Positions 12,050 through 19,177 of a DNA stretch of 51,643 nt are shown piece by piece. Each line of letters starts with the position of its first letter. Positions within the stretch are counted from its first letter, which is position 1. The position numbers and the translations under genes are program-made. Where the stretch lies: NCBI GenBank assembly GCA_017623575.1, contig JAGAOS010000024.1:1-51643 (forward strand), read 5' to 3'. Below the pieces are notes generated by a model, which saw only the letters and a list, made by a program, of their open reading frames with translations, was not told where the DNA came from and did not search any database. The stretch comes from Clostridia bacterium. Its GTDB lineage: Bacteria; Bacillota; Clostridia; Oscillospirales; Acutalibacteraceae.

Positions 12050-14664
12050 ATAGCAGCCTGTGCAGCAGCGAGGCGAGCAATCGGAACACGGAAGGGAGAG
12101 CAAGATACATAGTCGAGGCCGATCTTGTGGCAGAACTCAACAGATACGGGGTCGCCGCCGTGCTCACCGCAGATACCGCAGTGGATTGCAGGACGGGTAG
12201 CCTTACCCTTTTCAACTGCCATTTCCATAAGCTGGCCTACACCGTTCTGGTCAAGCTTAGCAAAGGGATCGTTCTCATAAATCTTGCTGTCATAGTAAGC
12301 AGTAAGGAACTTACCGGCATCGTCACGGCTGAAGCCGAAGGTCATCTGGGTAAGATCGTTGGTACCGAAGCAGAAGAACTCAGCCTCTTTAGCGATCTCG
12401 TCAGCAGTAAGACAAGCTCTGGGGATTTCCATCATAGTACCAACCTCGTACTTGAGCTCTACGCCTGCGGCAGCGATCTCAGCATCAGCAGTAGCTACAA
12501 CAACATCCTTAACGAACTTCATTTCTTTTACTTCACCGGTAAGAGGAATCATAATTTCGGGAACCATATCCCAGTCGGGATGAGCCTTCTTAACAGTGAT
12601 AGCTGCACGGATAACAGCGGTGGTCTGCATCTTTGCAATTTCAGGATAGGTAACTGCAAGACGGCAACCACGGTGACCCATCATGGGGTTGAACTCGTGG
12701 AGACCTGTGATGATATTCTTAATATCCTCAACGGTTTTGCCCTGAGCCTTAGCCAAAGCGGCGATGTCAGCCTCTTCGGTAGGAACGAACTCATGGAGAG
12801 GAGGATCAAGGAAACGGATACAAACAGGATTGCCCTCGAGTGCTTCGTAAAGCTTCTCAAAGTCGCCCTGCTGGTAGGGAAGAATCTTAGCAAGAGCTGC
12901 TTCGCGACCCTCTACGGTGTCAGAGCAGATCATCTCACGGAAAGCAGCGATTCTGTCTGCCTCGAAGAACATGTGCTCGGTACGGCAAAGACCGATACCC
13001 TCAGCACCAAGCTCGCGAGCTTTTTTAGCGTCTGTAGGAGTATCTGCATTGGTACGAACCTTAAGAGTTCTGTACTTGTCTGCCCAATCCATAATTCTGC
13101 CGAACTCACCTGCGATTTCAGCATCAACGGTGGGGATGATGCCGTCGTAGATGTTACCGGTAGAACCGTCAATAGAGATATAGTCACCCTCATTGTAGGT
13201 TTTGCCTGCAAGAGTGAACTTTTTATTTGCTTCATCCATAATGATTTCGCCGCAACCGGAAACGCAGCAGGTACCCATACCACGAGCAACAACGGCTGCG
13301 TGAGAGGTCATACCGCCACGAACGGTGAGGATACCCTGAGAAGCCTTCATACCGGTGATGTCTTCGGGAGAGGTCTCAAGACGAACGAGGATAACCTTTT
13401 CGCCGCGGTTGTTCCAAGCCTCTGCATCTTCAGCGGTGAATACAACCTTACCGCAAGCAGCACCTGGGGAAGCACCAAGGCCCTTACCAGCAGGGGTAGC
13501 AGCCTTAAGAGCTTTTACGTCAAACTGGGGATGGAGAAGTGTATCAAGGTTACGGGGGTCGATCATAGCAACAGCCTGTTTCTCATCGATCATACCCTCG
13601 TCAACGAGGTCACAAGCGATTTTAAGAGCAGCCTTAGCGGTTCTCTTACCGTTACGGGTCTGGAGCATATAAAGCTTACCGTGCTCAACGGTGAACTCCA
13701 TATCCTGCATATCACGGTAGTGATCTTCCAAAGTTGCGCAAACTTCGTTAAACTGTTTGAATGCTTCGGGGAATTTGTCAGCCATTTCAGCAATAGGCAT
13801 AGGAGTACGAACACCGGCAACAACATCTTCGCCCTGTGCGTTGGTAAGGAACTCACCCATAAGACCTTTTTCACCGGTAGCGGGGTCACGGGTAAAGGCA
13901 ACACCGGTACCGCAATCGTCACCCATATTACCGAAAGCCATCATCTGAACGTTAACAGCGGTACCCCAAGAATAAGGAATATCGTTGTCACGACGGTAAA
14001 CGTTTGCACGGGGGTTGTCCCAAGAACGGAAAACAGCCTCAACAGCGCCCATTAACTGCTCCTTAGGATCAGAGGGGAAGTCTTTACCGATTTTGTTTTT
14101 GTACTCAGCCTTGAACTGCTCAGCAAGGATTTTAAGATCATCAGCGGTAAGCTCAACATCCTGAGTAACGCCTTTTTCTTCCTTCATTTTGTCGATAAGC
14201 TCTTCAAAATACTTCTTACCAACTTCCATAACAACATCAGAGTACATCTGAATGAAACGACGATAGCAGTCATAAGCCCAACGAGCATTGCCGGACTGTG
14301 CAGCCATGGTTTCAACAACTTCCTCGTTAAGACCGAGGTTAAGGATGGTATCCATCATACCGGGCATAGATGCACGAGCACCTGAACGAACTGAAACGAG
14401 AAGGGGATTTTCCTTATCACCGAATTTTTTGCCGGTGATTTCTTCCATTTTATCAATGTATTCCATAATTTCGGCCTGAATATCATCGTTGATTTTTCTG
14501 CCGTCCTCATAGTACTGAGTACAAGCCTCAGTGGTTACGGTAAAGCCCTGGGGAACAGGAAGACCGATTTTGGTCATTTCTGCAAGGTTGGCACCTTTAC
14601 CGCCGAGAAGCTCACGCATAGAAGCGTCGCCCTCTTTGAAAAGATAAACAAACTTTTTGCTCAT
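12028..14664 (-). CDS. ppdK: Pyruvate, phosphate dikinase
   Basis: An 878-aa enzyme interconverting pyruvate + ATP + Pi and PEP + AMP + PPi, used in clostridial glycolysis and gluconeogenesis. The ATP-grasp N-terminus starts KKFVYLFKEGDASMRELLGGKGANLAEM. The central swivelling domain has the phospho-His motif GGMTSHAAVVARGMGTCCVSG, and the C-terminal PEP/pyruvate barrel includes GLCRTEHMFF and HCGICGEHGGDP with the catalytic Cys. ATG 14664 follows AGGAGG. The last seven codons (INESRKK) lie beyond the phage core and are therefore phage-supplied. The gene appears to stay intact and functional after integration. Confidence 0.98.
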   Translation of the reverse strand: MSKKFVYLFKEGDASMRELLGGKGANLAEMTKIGLPVPQGFTVTTEACTQYYEDGRKINDDIQAEIMEYIDKMEEITGKKFGDKENPLLVSVRSGARASMPGMMDTILNLGLNEEVVETMAAQSGNARWAYDCYRRFIQMYSDVVMEVGKKYFEELIDKMKEEKGVTQDVELTADDLKILAEQFKAEYKNKIGKDFPSDPKEQLMGAVEAVFRSWDNPRANVYRRDNDIPYSWGTAVNVQMMAFGNMGDDCGTGVAFTRDPATGEKGLMGEFLTNAQGEDVVAGVRTPMPIAEMADKFPEAFKQFNEVCATLEDHYRDMQDMEFTVEHGKLYMLQTRNGKRTAKAALKIACDLVDEGMIDEKQAVAMIDPRNLDTLLHPQFDVKALKAATPAGKGLGASPGAACGKVVFTAEDAEAWNNRGEKVILVRLETSPEDITGMKASQGILTVRGGMTSHAAVVARGMGTCCVSGCGEIIMDEANKKFTLAGKTYNEGDYISIDGSTGNIYDGIIPTVDAEIAGEFGRIMDWADKYRTLKVRTNADTPTDAKKARELGAEGIGLCRTEHMFFEADRIAAFREMICSDTVEGREAALAKILPYQQGDFEKLYEALEGNPVCIRFLDPPLHEFVPTEEADIAALAKAQGKTVEDIKNIITGLHEFNPMMGHRGCRLAVTYPEIAKMQTTAVIRAAITVKKAHPDWDMVPEIMIPLTGEVKEMKFVKDVVVATADAEIAAAGVELKYEVGTMMEIPRACLTADEIAKEAEFFCFGTNDLTQMTFGFSRDDAGKFLTAYYDSKIYENDPFAKLDQNGVGQLMEMAVEKGKATRPAIHCGICGEHGGDPVSVEFCHKIGLDYVSCSPFRVPIARLAAAQAAINESRKK
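12050..12062. other. Right copy of attachment core (3' end of ppdK)
   Basis: This copy is identical to 129-141. In the ppdK frame it covers the codons for AQAAI. Phage-side DNA just beyond it (TAACGAAAGTAGGA on the minus strand) is an imperfect inverse of the integrase-side arm TCCTCACTTCGTTT. Joining the phage-side arm here to the integrase-side arm regenerates a dyad of about 48 bp around the core, as expected for attP. Confidence 0.7.
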
Positions 14665-14733
14665 TAGAATTACCTCCTAATTAATTTACATCCATAAATA
14701 GATATAGTTATACCATTTTTTCGGTAGCAATTT

Positions 14734-14739
14734 ATTATA
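14734..14739 (-). promoter_or_regulatory. Probable ppdK promoter, extended -10
   Basis: TGTTATAAT on the minus strand gives a TG-extended -10 about 70 bases before the ppdK start. The -35 region is only AT-rich (TTTTAA), so the extended element would carry recognition. Confidence 0.5.
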
Positions 14740-14801
14740 ACACTTTTTCAAACATTTTAAAAGACTTTTTTTGTATTTTTTTATTTTTGGGGGATTGAAC
14801 A

Positions 14802-14834
14802 TAAAAAACGCGAATAAACCTAAAGTTTATTCGC
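14802..14834 (-). terminator. Terminator of the gatCAB operon
   Basis: GCGAATAAAC and GTTTATTCGC form a 10-bp stem with a 5-base loop, followed on the minus strand by TTTTTT. It lies about 30 bases past the gatB stop. Confidence 0.9.
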
Positions 14835-14865
14835 ATTTTGTATAACTTTTGTATGATTATTTTTG

Positions 14866-16281
14866 TTATTTCATTAGTTTTTCTTCTAAAATCTTTTTAA
14901 TAATTGCGGGATTGGCAGATTTGCCAAGGGTACGGCAGGTTTGACCCATAAGAAAACCAAATACCTTTGTACTTCCGCCCTTAAACTCCTCAACTGCTTT
15001 TGGGTTGGCGGCTAAAATCTTATCAACTGCCGTCTCCACCTCAGATGAATCATTGCTCATTATCATACCGTTTTCCGCGGCAATATCCATAGGCTTTTTA
15101 AGGGTTTCAAGCATCTGCTTTAAAATATCCTTTGCCGCCCCGCGGGATACCGTACCATCATCTGCCATTTTACAAAGCTCGGCAAAGTCGGCAGGTAAAA
15201 CAGCAAGCTCTTCGGCTGAAAGCCCCGAATCGTTCATACGGCGGAGAAGCTCTACAATTATCATTGTTGCCACCGATTTTGGATTGTTATAGCCTTTAAG
15301 TGCCTCATCGTAAAAATCAGCAAGAGCCTTATCGGCAATAAGCAGGGTTGCATCGGCATCGGCAAGCCCCTGATTTGAATATCTGACCTTGCGGCTCTCG
15401 GGCATTTCGGGCAGGGTTGCGGCAATGGCGCTTATCTCCTCATCGGTTATAAACATAGGGGGAATATCCGGCTCGGGGAAGTAGCGGTAATCGTGAGCCT
15501 CCTCCTTGGAGCGGAGCGCAGTGGTGACCCCCGTAGCATCGTCCCAATGAAGAGTCTGCTGAATTACCCTTTCACCCTTTTCTAAAAGGGCTTTCTGGCG
15601 GGAATATTCATATTCAATGGCTCTGCCTATGGAGCGCAAAGAATTAAGATTTTTAATTTCGGTACGGGTACCGAAAACCTCACTGCCCTCAGGCATAATG
15701 GAGATATTAACATCGCACCTGAGTGAACCCTGCTCCATTCTTGCATCACACACACCCGCATATTTAAGGGCAAGCGCAACGGCGGCAGTGAACTCCTTTG
15801 CCTCCTCAGCCGAGCGTATATCAGGCTCGGTAACAATCTCAATAAGGGGGACTCCGCAACGGTTATAATCAGCAAGGGATATTTTTTTAACATCATCGTG
15901 AATAAGCTTGCCTGCATCCTCCTCAATATGAATACGGTTTATACGGATTTTTTTGGTGCTGATATTCACATATCCGTCAGAGCAAATGGGACTGAAAAAC
16001 TGTGTTATCTGGTATGCCTTGGGCAGGTCGGGGTAAAAGTAATTTTTGCGATCAAAGGCGCTAAAATTGTTGATTTTACAGTTTAAGGCAAGACCCGCCT
16101 TTACTGCAAGCTCGGCGGCACCGCGGTTAAAAAGCGGAAGGGAACCGGGCGCCCCTGAGCAACGGGGACAAACACGGGTATTTTCTTCTCCGCCGAATTC
16201 TGCAGAGCAGGAGCAAAATACCTTGGAGCGGGTAAGAAGCTCGGCGTGTATTTCAAGTCCTATAACGGTCTGATAGTTCAT
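14866..16281 (-). CDS. gatB: Asp-tRNA(Asn)/Glu-tRNA(Gln) amidotransferase subunit B
   Basis: A 471-aa kinase/tRNA-binding subunit of GatCAB, which phosphorylates mischarged Glu-tRNA(Gln) or Asp-tRNA(Asn) and receives ammonia from GatA. The start YQTVIGLEIHAELLTRSKVFCSC carries the His-Glu-His catalytic region and two of the zinc cysteines; VCPRCSGAPGSLP supplies the second Cys pair. RKNYFYPDLPKAYQITQ and the C-terminal YqeY/tail helical domain are all present at normal length. Its ATG overlaps the gatA stop by four bases, so translation is coupled. Confidence 0.98.
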   Translation of the reverse strand: MNYQTVIGLEIHAELLTRSKVFCSCSAEFGGEENTRVCPRCSGAPGSLPLFNRGAAELAVKAGLALNCKINNFSAFDRKNYFYPDLPKAYQITQFFSPICSDGYVNISTKKIRINRIHIEEDAGKLIHDDVKKISLADYNRCGVPLIEIVTEPDIRSAEEAKEFTAAVALALKYAGVCDARMEQGSLRCDVNISIMPEGSEVFGTRTEIKNLNSLRSIGRAIEYEYSRQKALLEKGERVIQQTLHWDDATGVTTALRSKEEAHDYRYFPEPDIPPMFITDEEISAIAATLPEMPESRKVRYSNQGLADADATLLIADKALADFYDEALKGYNNPKSVATMIIVELLRRMNDSGLSAEELAVLPADFAELCKMADDGTVSRGAAKDILKQMLETLKKPMDIAAENGMIMSNDSSEVETAVDKILAANPKAVEEFKGGSTKVFGFLMGQTCRTLGKSANPAIIKKILEEKLMK

Positions 16282-17735
16282 AACACAGCCTCCCTTCTTT
16301 CAAACACCGCTTCAAAGGCGGACGCCGCACCTATAATGGTTGCCTCACTAAATGCCTTGCCCATAAGACTCATACCAATGGGCAGTCCGTTTTTATCATA
16401 TCCGCAGGTGGTGGAAACGGCGGGCAGGCCCGCAATATTTGCCATAACTGTGCATATATCGGCAGAGTACATTTGGGTGGGATTTTTTTCAACACTTCCC
16501 TTTTTATATGCGGTGGTAGGCGCGGTTGGGGTGAGAATAAAATCGCAGGATTTAAAAATTTCATCCAGCTCTGTTTTCAGCCTTTGGCGAATTTTAACCG
16601 CCTTGCTGTAATAAGCCTCATAATATCCGCTGGATAAAGCATAATTACCAAGCATTATGCGGCGTTTAACCTCTTTACCAAAGCCTTCGCGGCGGGAATT
16701 TTTAATAACATCCTCATAGGTTTTGCCATTTTTACTGCGATGACCGTATTTAATTCCGTCATAACGCGAAAGGTTGCTTGCCGCCTCGGCAGAGGATATA
16801 AGGTAGTATGCCGCGACAGCATATTTTAAATCGGGCAGGGAAACCTCTTTAATTTCGGCTCCCATATTTTTATAAACCTCCGCCGCAGAAAAGACTGCTG
16901 ATTTAACAGAAGAATCAATCTGGTCGCCAAAAAATTCCTTTGGCAGACCTATTGTGAGCTTTTTTACCCCCCTGTTAAGGGCAGAAAGACAGTTTTTAAA
17001 GGGAAGTGCAGAGCAGGTGGAATCAAATTCATCCTTGCCGGCAATGGCGCCCAACAAAATTCCGCAATCATCGGCGGTTTTTGCCATTGTGCCTATCTGG
17101 TCAAAGGAAGAAGCAAAAGCAATAAGTCCGTAACGGGAAACGGCTCCGTAGGTAGGCTTTAAGCCTGTAATACCGCAAAATGCCGCAGGCTGACGAACCG
17201 AGCCACCTGTATCTGAGCCCAAGGCGGCGGCACACATATTTAAAGCGACTGCCGCTGCCGAGCCACCTGACGAGCCACCGGGAACTCGGGTTAAATCATA
17301 AGGGTTGGATACCGCCCCAAAATAAGATGTTCCCGACGAAGAACCCATTGCAAATTCATCCATATTTGTTTTACCTATAATAACAGCGCCCTGTTTTTTA
17401 AGTCGGGCAACGGCTGTGGCATCATAAATTGGGCAAAAATCCTCCAGCATTTTTGAGGCGCAGGTGGTTTTAATCCCCTTTGTACAGATATTATCCTTAA
17501 TGCCTAAGGGTATTCCTGTAAGCGGCTTTGATTTACCACTTGCAATAAGCTCATCTGCCTTTTTTGCCGATTCTAAAGCCTGTTCTTCGGTAAGGGTTAT
17601 AAAAGCGGCTGTCTGCCCGTTCATAGCCCTTGCCTGCTCTAAGTAGGCGGTTGTAAGCTCAACGGAAGAAAACTCTTTGTTTTTAAGACCCATACCAAGC
17701 TCTGACAGGGTGGATTTTTTTATAAGCTCTTTCAT
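16278..17735 (-). CDS. gatA: Asp-tRNA(Asn)/Glu-tRNA(Gln) amidotransferase subunit A
   Basis: A 485-aa amidase-signature enzyme that releases ammonia from glutamine for GatB. The catalytic Lys is in IPLGIKDNICTKG. The cis-Ser and nucleophilic Ser are in the Gly/Ser-rich run PGGSSGGSAAAVA...GSDTGGSVRQPAAFCG. I chose ATG 17735 (MKELIKKSTLSEL), which has AGAGG upstream and overlaps the end of gatC. The open frame continues 18 codons further into gatC, but without family sequence there. Confidence 0.97.
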   Translation of the reverse strand: MKELIKKSTLSELGMGLKNKEFSSVELTTAYLEQARAMNGQTAAFITLTEEQALESAKKADELIASGKSKPLTGIPLGIKDNICTKGIKTTCASKMLEDFCPIYDATAVARLKKQGAVIIGKTNMDEFAMGSSSGTSYFGAVSNPYDLTRVPGGSSGGSAAAVALNMCAAALGSDTGGSVRQPAAFCGITGLKPTYGAVSRYGLIAFASSFDQIGTMAKTADDCGILLGAIAGKDEFDSTCSALPFKNCLSALNRGVKKLTIGLPKEFFGDQIDSSVKSAVFSAAEVYKNMGAEIKEVSLPDLKYAVAAYYLISSAEAASNLSRYDGIKYGHRSKNGKTYEDVIKNSRREGFGKEVKRRIMLGNYALSSGYYEAYYSKAVKIRQRLKTELDEIFKSCDFILTPTAPTTAYKKGSVEKNPTQMYSADICTVMANIAGLPAVSTTCGYDKNGLPIGMSLMGKAFSEATIIGAASAFEAVFERREAVL

Positions 17736-17739
17736 ACCT

Positions 17740-18018
17740 CTACACCACCTTTGGAACTGTAAATGCCTTGCCTGTTTTTTGGGCGGCATTTTTTAAAATA
17801 TCCTTACGGGGCATTGATTTTTTAGGGATATCCTGCCGTATATCATCCATATTAACGGTGGGATTTACCGCGGAATTTTCGGTTATTTCAAAATCAGAAA
17901 CGGTGTCCATAAGGGCAATGATTTCATCCATTTCCTTTGTGATTTTTTGTAGTTCCGTTTGGCTGAAGCTTATTTTAGAAAGCTCGGCTAAATGGGTTGC
18001 GAGTTTTATATCAAACAA
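17740..18018 (-). CDS. gatC: Asp-tRNA(Asn)/Glu-tRNA(Gln) amidotransferase subunit C
   Basis: A 92-aa subunit that wraps around GatA and stabilises the complex. It begins FDIKLATHLAELSKISFSQTEL, matching the usual GatC start (HLAxLARLxLsexE), and ends PRKDILKNAAQKTGKAFTVPKVV. The start is a TTG at 18018 with GGAGG eight bases upstream. It is the first gene of a gatC-gatA-gatB operon with its own promoter. Confidence 0.95.
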   Translation of the reverse strand: MFDIKLATHLAELSKISFSQTELQKITKEMDEIIALMDTVSDFEITENSAVNPTVNMDDIRQDIPKKSMPRKDILKNAAQKTGKAFTVPKVV

Positions 18019-18070
18019 AATTATTCCTCCGTTTTTATATCCTTATATATTGTTGATTATATTATACACA

Positions 18071-18099
18071 ATTATACCATATTTGTAAAATGGTGGCAA
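18071..18099 (-). promoter_or_regulatory. gatCAB promoter
   Basis: On the minus strand TTGCCA and TATAAT are separated by 17 bases, ending about 50 bases before the gatC start. It is back-to-back with the nadE promoter. Confidence 0.8.
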
Positions 18100-18150
18100 T
18101 ATGTTATTTATGGTTTACGGCTTGAGTTTTTAAATTTTTTAACACTCTTC

Positions 18151-18179
18151 TTGACAAGGTGAAAGGTTTGTAATATTAT
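18151..18179 (+). promoter_or_regulatory. nadE promoter
   Basis: TTGACA and TATTAT are separated by 17 bases, ending 34 bases before the nadE ATG. Confidence 0.8.
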
Positions 18180-18213
18180 CATATTATAAAACATAATATC
18201 GGAGGTAAAAATT

Positions 18214-18948
18214 ATGTTTGATGCAAAAAAGATTAAAGACCAGTGCGTGGAATGGATAAGAGATTTTTTTAAAAACAACGGTCCCGATTGCAATGCAGTT
18301 TTGGGAATTTCGGGCGGTAAGGACAGCTCTATTGCCGCCGCGCTTTGTGTAGAGGCGCTTGGCAAGGAACGGGTTATTGGTGTGCTTATGCCACAGGGCG
18401 AGCAACACGATATTGATATGGCGCATCTGCTTGTAAACCATCTTGGAATTAAGCATTATGTTGTAAATATTAAAGAGGCGGTGGACGGAATAATTAAAAA
18501 TTTGCCTGCCGATTTAGCCGTAACGCCACAATCACTGCAAAATCTGCCCCCCAGAATAAGAATGTCTACCCTTTATGCCGTTTCGCAGAGCGTTAACGGA
18601 AGGGTTTGCAACACCTGTAACCTTTCGGAGGATTGGGTTGGATATTCCACCCGCTATGGCGATTCGGTTGGCGATTTTTCTCCCCTTTCCAACCTTACGG
18701 TTACCGAAGTAAAAGAAATCGGGCATCTTCTTGGCCTGCCGTCAGAGTTGGTAGAAAAAACTCCGATTGACGGACTTTGCGGCAAAACAGATGAAGAAAA
18801 TTTAGGCTTTACCTATGCCGAGCTGGATGTTTACATCCGTACAGGTGAAATTGCCGACAAAGCAAAAAAAGAGCTTATAGATAAAAAGCATAAGGCCAAC
18901 CTTTTTAAATTACAGCTTATGCCCTGCTTTAAGCCCGAATTTTTATAA
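18214..18948 (+). CDS. nadE: NAD synthetase (ammonia-dependent type)
   Basis: A 244-aa N-type ATP pyrophosphatase making NAD from deamido-NAD, ATP and ammonia. The PP-loop is LGISGGKDSSIAAAL, followed by VLMPQGEQHDIDMA, NTCNLSEDWVGYSTRYGDSVGDFSPLSNLT and the binding loop PIDGLCGKTDEENLGFTY. There is no glutaminase domain, so free ammonia is the expected donor. ATG 18214 follows GGAGG. It is monocistronic and convergent with the giant surface-protein gene. Confidence 0.96.
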   Translation: MFDAKKIKDQCVEWIRDFFKNNGPDCNAVLGISGGKDSSIAAALCVEALGKERVIGVLMPQGEQHDIDMAHLLVNHLGIKHYVVNIKEAVDGIIKNLPADLAVTPQSLQNLPPRIRMSTLYAVSQSVNGRVCNTCNLSEDWVGYSTRYGDSVGDFSPLSNLTVTEVKEIGHLLGLPSELVEKTPIDGLCGKTDEENLGFTYAELDVYIRTGEIADKAKKELIDKKHKANLFKLQLMPCFKPEFL

Positions 18949-18976
18949 GCCCGCATAAATAGCACAAACCTTTTTC

Positions 18977-18995
18977 GGGCGATTAATAATCGCCC
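18977..18995. repeat. Short perfect palindrome GGGCGATTA-A-TAATCGCCC
   Basis: A 9-bp inverted repeat around a single base, followed by CCTACGG. Palindromes of this GGGCGATT...AATCGCCCCTACG form are widespread between genes in gut Firmicutes. It may be a degenerate mobile palindrome or a weak nadE terminator. Confidence 0.5.
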
Positions 18996-19058
18996 CTACG
19001 GTAAAATTATAAATCTGTGCAATAAACAATAATTTTATCTAATTAAATTTATAAACAT

Positions 19059-19109
19059 AAAAATCTGCAATAAAGTTGCGAAAAAAGCATCTTTACTGCA
19101 GATTTTTTT
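19059..19109. terminator. Bidirectional terminator, repeat family copy 1
   Basis: AAAATCTGCA-TAAAG and CTTTA-TGCAGATTTTTTT form a long stem with A- and T-runs on its two sides, so it can act in both directions between the convergent nadE and surface-protein genes. The outer stem AAAATCTGCA/TGCAGATTTT recurs at 48009-48059. Confidence 0.85.
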
Positions 19110-19177
19110 ATATTACATTAAGTTTTTGGGGCTTTTAAGAAATTTATTTTTTAAAATCCCTGTTTTTTACATTTTGC

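Larger units (their letters stand above)
129..12062. mobile_element. Defective 11.9-kb DGR-bearing prophage integrated in the 3' end of ppdK
   Basis: A 13-bp direct repeat, ATAGCAGCCTGTG on the + strand, occurs at 129-141 inside the integrase gene and at 12050-12062 inside the last codons of ppdK. Between the copies lie an integrase, early-type genes read leftward, and a DGR plus lysis genes read rightward. That is the usual int-to-lysis order of a temperate phage, but the replication, packaging, capsid and tail modules are missing. Housekeeping genes begin exactly at the right repeat. I infer a deletion-derived prophage; a phage satellite is the alternative. The left border is less certain because the sequence left of the core still reads as integrase. 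Confidence 0.8.

Noticed and set aside
12019-14055. A 678-codon open frame on the + strand opposite ppdK
   Set aside because: It is antisense to a fully conserved ppdK, has no family resemblance and no ribosome site; codon bias of ppdK leaves this strand open.
14664-14866. Riboswitch or leader RNA upstream of ppdK
   Set aside because: Only an AT-rich promoter region and the gatB terminator are visible; no conserved aptamer motif.
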